A model generated the notes under the pieces. The model did not search any database, was not told the DNA's origin, and worked only from the letters and a program-made list of their open reading frames with translations. The translations under genes and the position numbers were made by a program. This document shows positions 26,911 to 33,632 of a stretch of DNA of 64,000 nt, piece after piece. This DNA is from Mesorhizobium sp. B2-7-2 (GTDB taxonomy: Bacteria; Pseudomonadota; Alphaproteobacteria; Rhizobiales; Rhizobiaceae): positions 62,001-126,000 of the forward strand of contig NZ_VFTZ01000010.1 of the NCBI RefSeq assembly GCF_006440775.1. The letters are read 5' to 3'. Numbering within the stretch: the first letter of the stretch is position 1; the number at the start of each line of letters is the position of its first letter.

Positions 26911-27906
26911 CTATCTCCATTTCTTCTCGTAAGCGCCGGCCGTCTGCCGAGCCCCTTCCGACTGGCCGGCGAGAAGCCGGTCGATATCGACAGCGTCGCC
27001 GCCCTGTTCGACCGCGTCGACGGCTTTCCTGAAGGCGCGCACGACCTCGCTGACATAGCCCTTGCCGCGCTGGCGTCCCTCGATCTTCAACGCAGTCACG
27101 CCGGCCGCCTTCAAGCCCGCGATCATGCCGCCGGCATTCAGGCTGACGGGATCCTCAAACAGATGGGACGTCTTGCCCCCGGCTTTGAATTTGCCTTTGC
27201 ACAGAGTGGGATAACCCACCGGCTGGCCGCGCGCGTACCGGTCGATGGTGAAGCCGGACAGCCGCGCCGTCGTGCCGCTCGGCTCTTCGTCATAGCTCAC
27301 CATCTCGGGCGGCGAGCAGACGCCGTTGAGGTTGGGCGATTTTCCCGTCGCGTATGACGAGAGATAGCAGCGCCCTTCGATCATCACGCAAAGGCCGCCG
27401 AAAACGAAGGCTTCGGTTTCCACGCCGATCGCACGGTTCAGCGCCGCTATCTCCTGGAGCGAAAGGATTCTTGGAAGCACCACGCGGCGGATGCCGAAAT
27501 GAGCCGCATAGAAGCCGATCGCTTCGGGCGTTGCCGCGGCAGCCTGCACCGACAGGTGAAGGCGGATCTGCTTGTGATTCCGTGCCACATGGTCGAGCAC
27601 GGCGAAGTCCGCGGCTATGATGGCATCCGCGCCGCTTTTGACCGCTGCGTCCGCAGCCTTCTTCCAGATGTCGACATCGTCGACGCGCGCAAAGGTATTG
27701 ATCGCGACCAGAACCTTGCTGCCGTGGTCGTGGGCGAAGCGCACACCTTCGGCGAGCTCGTTCGGGGAGAAATTGAGCCCGGGAAAATTGCGGGCGTTGG
27801 TTTCATCGCGAAATCCACAATAAACCGCGTCCGCACCCGCCTGGACGGCTGCCCTCAACGTAGCAGGCGTTCCCGCCGGACAGACCAGTTCCATGCGTGC
27901 CTTCAT
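26911..27906 (-). CDS. ubiU: Ubiquinone biosynthesis protein UbiU
   Basis: 331-aa U32-family partner of UbiV. The N-terminus MELVCPAGTPATLRAAV is typical. Cluster cysteines C173, C180, C197 and C236 have spacings 7, 17 and 39, identical to E. coli UbiU (GLCVMIEGRCYLSSY, GVCSP, TLCKGKF). With UbiT and UbiV it provides anaerobic ubiquinone, here probably for nitrate respiration. Start and the ubiT stop overlap by 4 nt. A second Met (MELV) four codons in is an alternative start. Confidence 0.95.
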   Translation of the reverse strand: MKARMELVCPAGTPATLRAAVQAGADAVYCGFRDETNARNFPGLNFSPNELAEGVRFAHDHGSKVLVAINTFARVDDVDIWKKAADAAVKSGADAIIAADFAVLDHVARNHKQIRLHLSVQAAAATPEAIGFYAAHFGIRRVVLPRILSLQEIAALNRAIGVETEAFVFGGLCVMIEGRCYLSSYATGKSPNLNGVCSPPEMVSYDEEPSGTTARLSGFTIDRYARGQPVGYPTLCKGKFKAGGKTSHLFEDPVSLNAGGMIAGLKAAGVTALKIEGRQRGKGYVSEVVRAFRKAVDAVEQGGDAVDIDRLLAGQSEGARQTAGAYEKKWR

Positions 27907-28448
27907 GCTTGCTGCGCCTCGCTAGGGCTGTTGTGGGCCAATCGCCGTGCGACGCCCAAGGCGCCGAGGACACCCTTGTCGACGCAGCGGGCCAAGGTGC
28001 CGTGCAGCCCGAGCAGGTCCGCCGGGCGAAGCTCGGCATCCTCTATCGTGTTCCTCAAGGCAAGCACGGCTTCCGTGCGCCCGCTTATCGAGATCACGCG
28101 GCTGAAGAACATCGCATCGCCGTCCAATGTGCCGTCAAGCAGGCCCAACAAGGTCAGAAGCGGCCCTTTGATCTGCACGTCCGATCGAGCAGCCTCATCC
28201 TTGCTTACGACACGGACGCTGGATCGTTGTCCGTCCGGGACCACGCAGAACGCGAATGCGAGGTCGACGGGATCGATACCGAAGCAGGCCGACCGGGATT
28301 CGCCCAGGCGCTCGAAAAGGCCGGGACGTCGCCTGGCGAGCGAGCGCAACGACAATGTCAGCAATGGCCCGAGCGGCAGCCCTGCGACTGTAGGAAACAG
28401 GCGGCGGACAAATCGCGGCAGGATTGGCCCGGCATTGTGCTGCGTCAT
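27903..28448 (-). CDS. ubiT: Ubiquinone biosynthesis accessory protein UbiT (SCP2 lipid-binding)
   Basis: 181-aa protein with an SCP2-type lipid-binding fold. UbiT is the anaerobic counterpart of UbiJ and holds ubiquinone intermediates. The N-terminus has the family run PRFVRRLFPTVAGLPLGPLL, and the middle contains DPVDLAFAF and GRTEAVLALRNTIEDAEL. It is in an operon with ubiU, ubiV and mogA, preceded by the DUF6455 gene with a 28-bp gap. Confidence 0.92.
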   Translation of the reverse strand: MTQHNAGPILPRFVRRLFPTVAGLPLGPLLTLSLRSLARRRPGLFERLGESRSACFGIDPVDLAFAFCVVPDGQRSSVRVVSKDEAARSDVQIKGPLLTLLGLLDGTLDGDAMFFSRVISISGRTEAVLALRNTIEDAELRPADLLGLHGTLARCVDKGVLGALGVARRLAHNSPSEAQQA

Positions 28449-28476
28449 ATTTAAGAGCTGCCCGTTTCACATTCGA

Positions 28477-28920
28477 TCATGAAGGTTTACGGCCATCCAG
28501 AGACCGCATTCGCTGCCTGAGCAGCTTCGAAAAATTATCCTTGTTGGGGCAGAACTCGCGATAGTGGCTTTCGAAATCGAAGGCCTCAAGATGGCTGTGG
28601 CATCTTCGGCGATGGGGACATGTGATACAGGTTCGGGACATGAACTGATCATGCGCGAATTCCAGAGTATGAAAATTGTCGGGATCGATCCCAACTGAAC
28701 GCATCGCCAGTGTAAGGAAATCCTTCGCGGCATAGGGCAGATGCATGGCGTCCTCGAACTCGCTGGGCGACATCCCAATGTCCTCAAGCAGGCCCATGCA
28801 CTCGTCTGTTCCGAGCGCCCAAAAATCCCTTCTGGCTACCCTGTTCCGCCTGCGGTCCCTCAGACCGGCGATCGCCGACCGGCATGCTTCAAGCGCGTCG
28901 TTGACTAGGTTGCTGGCCAT
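28477..28920 (-). CDS. Larger DUF6455-type four-cysteine protein
   Basis: 147-aa soluble protein that leads the ubiTUV-mogA operon. The C-terminal part holds C98, C101, C107 and C124 with spacing C-x2-C-x5-C-x16-C (TCITCPHRRRCHSHL, REFCPN), the same spacing as the 86-aa protein at 2692. The N-terminal 60 residues are helical. An NnrR-type box lies about 100 bp upstream in the region shared with ubiD. Function unknown; a metal- or Fe-S-binding accessory role is inferred from the cysteines and position. Confidence 0.72.
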   Translation of the reverse strand: MASNLVNDALEACRSAIAGLRDRRRNRVARRDFWALGTDECMGLLEDIGMSPSEFEDAMHLPYAAKDFLTLAMRSVGIDPDNFHTLEFAHDQFMSRTCITCPHRRRCHSHLEAFDFESHYREFCPNKDNFSKLLRQRMRSLDGRKPS

Positions 28921-29016
28921 CTGAACGTCTTCCCGACACTGCCTCGATATATCGGTCAGCCCTTCAGGCGAGCGAAACCGTTGGACTCAAAGTACAGCGC
29001 GCAAACGGCCCGTTCT

Positions 29017-29030
29017 TTGACCTAGCGCAA
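29017..29030. promoter_or_regulatory. NnrR-type box in the ubiD / DUF6455 divergent region
   Basis: TTGACCTAGCGCAA. Spacing would serve either side: predicted starts near 29065 (+) and 28982 (-). Confidence 0.6.
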
Positions 29031-29094
29031 TGTTTTCGAGCGGCCGCCGTGAGAGAACGGCGTCGCCGACGGACCGGTCGTGCCGGATTTCGCC

Positions 29095-30602
29095 ATGCAT
29101 TATCGCCTTCTTCCCCAGTTCTGCGATCTCGGCTCCTTTGTTTCCTATCTGGACGGGAAGGGCCAGCTTCGACAAATCAGCGCCCCGGTATCGATGCGAT
29201 TCGAGCTGACGGAGATACATAGAAGGGTGATCGCGGCGCGAGGACCGGCGTTGCGCATCACCATGCCTACGGACGGCCAGGGAGTGGGTTCGTCCTTTCC
29301 GGTCGTGGCAAATATCTTTGGGACGCGGGAGCGTGTCGCCTGGGGGCTGGGCACGGACGTTCGCGGGTTGGAAACGCTCGGCGCTCTGCTGGCGTGGATG
29401 AGGTCCCCCCAGGTTCCGCAGAACTTGCGCCAGGCCCGCCAGATTTTCTCCGTAGCGCGCGGCGCGTTGGCGGCGCGCCCGAAGATCGTATCGCCATCAA
29501 GACTATGGAAGGATGCCGAACCGGATTTCGCGATCCTTCCCGTCCAGACCTGCTGGCCGGACGACGCCGGTCCCCTCATCACCTGGCCCGTGGTCGTCAC
29601 CCGGCCACCGGGCGACGGTGACCCCGGCAGATACAATCTGGGCGTATACCGGATGCAGTCATTGCCCGGGATCGGGCGATCGTAAGGTGGCTGCCCATGC
29701 GAGGCGGCGCGGCCCACCACCGCATGTGGCAGGCGAGGGGGCTTGAGATGCCCGTTGCCGTGGTCATCGGCGCGGACCCCGCGACCTTGATAGCGGCGGT
29801 GATGCCGGCGCCCGAAGGCGTATCGGAACTGTCGCTGTCCGGATTGATCAACGACCGACGGGTTGCACTATCGCCATGCAAGAGCATCGAGCTCCATGTC
29901 CCCGCCAGCGCCGAGATCGTGATCGAGGGAACCGTCTCGCCCAACGAAACAGCGCAGGAAGGTCCCTTCGGCGACCACACCGGATACTATAACGGCGCGG
30001 AGCATTTTCCCGTCTTCAAGCTCAAGCGGATTCGCGTGAGGGACGGCGCAAATTATCTCACGACGTTCACCGGGCGCGCGCCAGACGAGCCGTCCGTCCT
30101 CGCCGAGGCGCTGCTCGACGTCTTCAAGCCGCTGCTGTGCCAGCAAATGCCGGAAATACTCGACGTCTGGCTGCCGCCGGAGGCCTGCTCCTACCGGATT
30201 GCGGTCATATCGATCGCCAAGAAATATGCCGGACAGGCGCGGCGGGTGATGATGGGGTTCTGGTCGCTGCTGCCGCAGTTCTCGATGACCAAGATGGTCG
30301 TCGTGGTAGACGACGACATCGACATCCGGTCATGGTCGGACGTGATGTGGGCGGTCGCCACGCGCACGGATTTCTCGCGCGACCTGATGACGCTGGATCG
30401 AACCCCTATAGACACTCTGGACTTCGCGTCGCCGCTGGAAGGGCTCGGCGGAAAAATCGGATTCGACGCGACGCGCAAGATCGGGTCCGAAACGTCCCGT
30501 GAGTGGGGGAAGGAGCTGAAGATGTCGTCTCACATCGTTGGAAGGGTCTCCGAGCGCTGGGATGAGCTTTTCCCGCTGGCAGCCGCTTCGGTGCAGAAAT
30601 GA
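29095..30602 (+). pseudogene. ubiD: UbiD decarboxylase, split by a one-base deletion
   Basis: 3-octaprenyl-4-hydroxybenzoate decarboxylase family (prenyl-FMN enzyme). The first part (to 29685) carries FELTEIHRRVI, NIFGTRERVAWGLG, WPDDAGPLITWP and NLGVYRMQ, then runs into a stop. The second part resumes in the next frame with IARDRAIVRWLPMRGGAAH, then IGADPATLIAAV, EGPFGDHTGYYN and CSYRIAVISIAKKYAG. A single missing base just after 29658 (expected CAG-GTC-ATT, observed CAGTCATT) reconciles both. Outside the break the gene looks intact, at about 502 codons, close to E. coli UbiD. The start could also be GTG 29080. Either a real loss or a sequencing error. Confidence 0.9.
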
Positions 30603-31192
30603 CGAAACGGATCATAGTGGGGGTTACCGGCGCATCAGGCTCGGTGCTGGCCCTCGAGACCATACGCCAACTGGTCAGAGGTGGGGTGGAAACGCATCTT
30701 GTCACCTCGAAGAGCGCGCGCATGACCATTGCTTACGAACTCGGCGCCGACGGATTGGCGCAGCTTGCCTCACTCGCCAATCACACCCACTCCCATCAGG
30801 ACATGGCAGCACCCATTGCCAGCGGCTCCTTCAGGACGGACGGCATGATCGTCGTGCCTTGCTCGATGCGAACCCTTGCGGCGATGGCGCACGGCCTGGG
30901 CGACAATCTTCTGACCAGGGCCGCCGACGTCGTCCTGAAGGAGCGGCGCCGGCTGGTGGTCGTGCCGCGTGAGGCGCCTCTGCATGAAGGGCATCTGGAG
31001 GCGATGCTGAGATTGACGCGGATGGGAGCGATCATCGCGCCGCCGGTGCCGCCGTTCTACGTCAAGCCGGCTTCGATCGAGGCGATGCTTGTCGAGATGG
31101 CGGCACGACTGGTCAACTGGGCCGGCGTTGACCCCGGCGACAAGCTGACCAGGTGGGGCGAAAAGAATGTCGCAACCCGCCAGTTGTTTTGA
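30599..31192 (+). CDS. ubiX: Flavin prenyltransferase UbiX
   Basis: 197-aa enzyme that makes prenylated FMN for UbiD. The FMN-binding N-terminus is RIIVGVTGASGSVLALETI. Conserved segments include IVVPCSMRTLAAMAHGLGDN, RRLVVVPREAPLHEGHL and MGAIIAPPVPPFY. It overlaps the ubiD stop by ATGA and the next gene by TGATG, so all three are one operon. It appears intact although ubiD is frameshifted. Confidence 0.95.
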   Translation: MTKRIIVGVTGASGSVLALETIRQLVRGGVETHLVTSKSARMTIAYELGADGLAQLASLANHTHSHQDMAAPIASGSFRTDGMIVVPCSMRTLAAMAHGLGDNLLTRAADVVLKERRRLVVVPREAPLHEGHLEAMLRLTRMGAIIAPPVPPFYVKPASIEAMLVEMAARLVNWAGVDPGDKLTRWGEKNVATRQLF

Positions 31193-31479
31193 TGGAGCCG
31201 CCAATGGGAGGGAAGACCCCTGCGAATTGCAATGAGGAGCAGCAAGGCGAGCCATATGATGTAAGGCGACTTCATACGGCAAGGAAACAGGGGGCCGTCA
31301 TGTCGATGTTCGACAGCCTCGAGCCTGGCCAGGCATTCTCGGTGATCCTGGACTTCGATCCCCGCCGATTGAAGCGTCAGCTCGAGTCGTCTTTCGCCGG
31401 CGACCTCGACTGGGTTTGTCTCGAGATTGGGCCACCGGAATGGCTGATCGAAATCGGCAAGAGAAAACCGGCTCAATGA
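31192..31479 (+). CDS. DUF2249 protein downstream of ubiX
   Basis: 95-aa protein. The DUF2249 pattern is recognisable: YDVRRLHTARKQGAVMSMFD, then GQAFSVILDFDPRRLKRQLE, then DLDWVCLEIGPPEWLIEIGK. Compared with the copy at 25096 it lacks the Cys tail and has F instead of H in the DHDP-like motif (DFDP). Its start overlaps the ubiX stop, so it is probably translated with it. Function unknown. Confidence 0.78.
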   Translation: MEPPMGGKTPANCNEEQQGEPYDVRRLHTARKQGAVMSMFDSLEPGQAFSVILDFDPRRLKRQLESSFAGDLDWVCLEIGPPEWLIEIGKRKPAQ

Positions 31480-31500
31480 CCGGCCGGTTCTAGGTCTCAA

Positions 31501-31881
31501 TTATCGCACAATTGCAATGAGAGCGGCAAATTGACCGAGCTGTCGCATCGAAAGCGCGCCATCCATCGCGATCGCCGCGATATCGTCAAAGAGAAGGGCG
31601 AAGTCCTGGTAGACACTGATGTCCCGTTCGGCCTCGCCTATCTCGTCGAGATCCTGCAAGAACAATAAAATGGTCTCGATATGCGCGCGTTGACGGCGCG
31701 CGTTGGTGAGGTGCCCGCGGGCCGCCGGCCCTATCTCCAAACGGGCGAAGCGGGACAACGTCTCGTCAAGCTTGGAGCGGCACCGGCAGTCCAACCCCGC
31801 CTCGTCGATCAGCCCTGCCAGCCGGGCAGCGGTGATCGCCATTTCCGCGGCGCTGTTTTCGGGAAGGCCGTACTTCGTCAT
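31501..31881 (-). CDS. Hypothetical helical protein
   Basis: 126-aa soluble, mostly helical protein (LAGLIDEAGLDCRCRSKLDE, then HIETILLFLQDLDEIGEAER) with a CRC motif near residue 32-34. It has a good ribosome site (GGGAGAAGAAG directly before the ATG). It is convergent with the DUF2249 gene and divergent from the second nnrS. I do not recognise the family. Confidence 0.6.
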   Translation of the reverse strand: MTKYGLPENSAAEMAITAARLAGLIDEAGLDCRCRSKLDETLSRFARLEIGPAARGHLTNARRQRAHIETILLFLQDLDEIGEAERDISVYQDFALLFDDIAAIAMDGALSMRQLGQFAALIAIVR

Positions 31882-32043
31882 CTTCTTCTCCCGCCGCAGA
31901 CAGGCCTGCCTGGAGTCGCTGTGCAGTTGACCTGCGCCCTGAGCAGCCTGGCCGAGAAGATCGAGACACGTCCCATGCCGGAACCAGATCGCTGAGCTGC
32001 TTCAAGGACAATCCTCAAGATAGTCGATGCTTCTGAGAGATGT

Positions 32044-32057
32044 TTGCGCTGGAGCAA
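32044..32057. promoter_or_regulatory. NnrR-type box before the second nnrS
   Basis: TTGCGCTGGAGCAA inside a T/A-flanked palindrome, centred about 107 bp before the nnrS ATG. Confidence 0.65.
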
Positions 32058-32156
32058 ACACCAAACCGATCCTCGCACCTATTGTGCCATACGTGTCCTT
32101 CTGCCGGTCCGTCCAATGGCGGGCGACGCCGGAGAAGATTCCGCAGGACGGGTCGC

Positions 32157-33320
32157 ATGGGCGCCGACGGCAATTTCAGGGCGTTCAAGACAAGACCGGT
32201 GCACTTGCCGTTCCGTCCGTTCTTTCTCGTGGCTGTTGTCGATGCCGTCCTCGGTGGCAGTGGCTGGTTGCCGTCGGCGTTCGGGCTGCAAGCCTACGGC
32301 TCGGCAGGAATCTCTGCCGGTGACTGGCATCGCGACATGCTTCTGTTCGGGATGGTACCGGCAGTGCTGACCGGCTTCCTGCTGACCGCGCTGCCGCGCT
32401 GGACGGGACATAGCGTGACGTCGCCGCGCACGACACATCTGCTCGTTCTCTTGTGGGCCTGCAGCCGTGTCGCCTTCCTGCTGCGGTTGCCGTCGCTCGG
32501 GCTTGCGTTTCCGGCCGTCTGGATGCTTGCACTGTTGTCGATCGCGGCCAGAGCAGTGATCGGTAGCCGGGATCGTCGCAATATCAAGATACTGCTTCTC
32601 CTGGCCGTTTTTTGCGGCAGCAACGGACTCGTTGCGGCCTCCTACCACGTCGAACTTGCGCTGAGACTGGCGCTCGTTTCGATCGTCAGCCTCGTCATCA
32701 TCATCGCAGGGCGGGTCGTGCCGGCGTTGACCGTTGCCTATGTCGAGAGTGCCGGCGCTCAGATCATTCTCAGCTGCTCTGTTTTCAGCGAGCACGCGGC
32801 AGCGCTGATGACAATTTCTGCGCTTTGTTCGTGGGTTGTCGCGCCGGAGGCGCAACTCACCGGCATTGCCTGCGTTCTCGCCGCTCTCAGCCAAGCGATC
32901 CGTGCCGCGCAATGGAAAGGCTGGCGCAGCCTGTCGTCGTCGACGGTGCTTGGCCTTCACATTGGCTACGGCTGGATCGTCGTCGGTTTTGGATTGCTGG
33001 CCATCCATATCTTCGCGCCTGCAACGGTGAAGCAGGCGACCGCTCTTCACGCGTGGACCATCGGCGCCACCGGAACGATGGCGCTGGCCATCATGGCGAG
33101 CATGATCCGCAAGCATAGCCGGCTCGCCTTCACGCCCTCGACGCCTGCGACCGGAGCACTCGCGGCGATGACTGCCTGCTGTCTGTCACGCCTGCTGATC
33201 GAAGCGCTGCCTGGCTATTTCGGCCTGCTGGCAAGCCTTTCGGGCGCTTTGTGGATTGTCGCGTTTGGCCTGTTTCTGGCGGCCTATCGCGGGCCTCTTT
33301 TCGGCGCCGGAGCGAAATAG
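32157..33320 (+). CDS. NnrS family membrane protein (copy 2)
   Basis: 387-aa polytopic protein of the NnrS family: VHLPFRPFFLVAVVDAV near the start, then DWHRDMLLFGMVPAVLTGFL followed by LTALPRWTGH, the family's His-containing core. About twelve hydrophobic helices. It is divergent in sequence from the copy at 14608, so it is not a recent duplication. The start is the Met at MGADGNFRAFKTRPV; the frame upstream crosses the NnrR-type box. Probably an NO-stress membrane protein. Confidence 0.88.
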   Translation: MGADGNFRAFKTRPVHLPFRPFFLVAVVDAVLGGSGWLPSAFGLQAYGSAGISAGDWHRDMLLFGMVPAVLTGFLLTALPRWTGHSVTSPRTTHLLVLLWACSRVAFLLRLPSLGLAFPAVWMLALLSIAARAVIGSRDRRNIKILLLLAVFCGSNGLVAASYHVELALRLALVSIVSLVIIIAGRVVPALTVAYVESAGAQIILSCSVFSEHAAALMTISALCSWVVAPEAQLTGIACVLAALSQAIRAAQWKGWRSLSSSTVLGLHIGYGWIVVGFGLLAIHIFAPATVKQATALHAWTIGATGTMALAIMASMIRKHSRLAFTPSTPATGALAAMTACCLSRLLIEALPGYFGLLASLSGALWIVAFGLFLAAYRGPLFGAGAK

Positions 33321-33632
33321 CCTACCAGATCCAGAAAAGCAGGAGCCACCCCGCCACGGCGGGTGCCATCGCAAGGCGAGATGTCTTTGTGCCAGCGCAA
33401 AGAGGAGGCGTCTTTCTCGGCCTAGGCTTCGCCGCGTGAATTCCGACCGCCGTCCGATTACGAACCTGACATCTGCTCCACTACAGGCTCGTCGAGGACT
33501 TCAAGCAACCCGACCGCCTCGTGACTGGGAAATCGTCGCCAGGATTGATCCTGATCAATGCCGCAACCAGCCAATGAAGCAATTCAATCCGGCATGAATT
33601 TCATTGCTCCGCCTCCAAGGAGACACCCGCCA
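33321..33632. promoter_or_regulatory. narK upstream region with an NnrR-type and a FixK box
   Basis: 312 bp without a gene. An inverted repeat (CCACCCCGCC / GGCGGGTG) just after nnrS may end that transcript. An NnrR-type box TTGTGCCAGCGCAA is at 33387-33400. A perfect FixK box TTGATCCTGATCAA at 33545-33558 predicts transcription start near 33593. The arrangement suggests joint control of narK-narGHJI by oxygen and NO (or nitrate) signals. Confidence 0.78.

Noticed and set aside
32079..33116. A 345-aa minus-strand frame rich in Arg/Gln
   Set aside because: Antisense to the second nnrS; composition is typical of a shadow of a hydrophobic gene.
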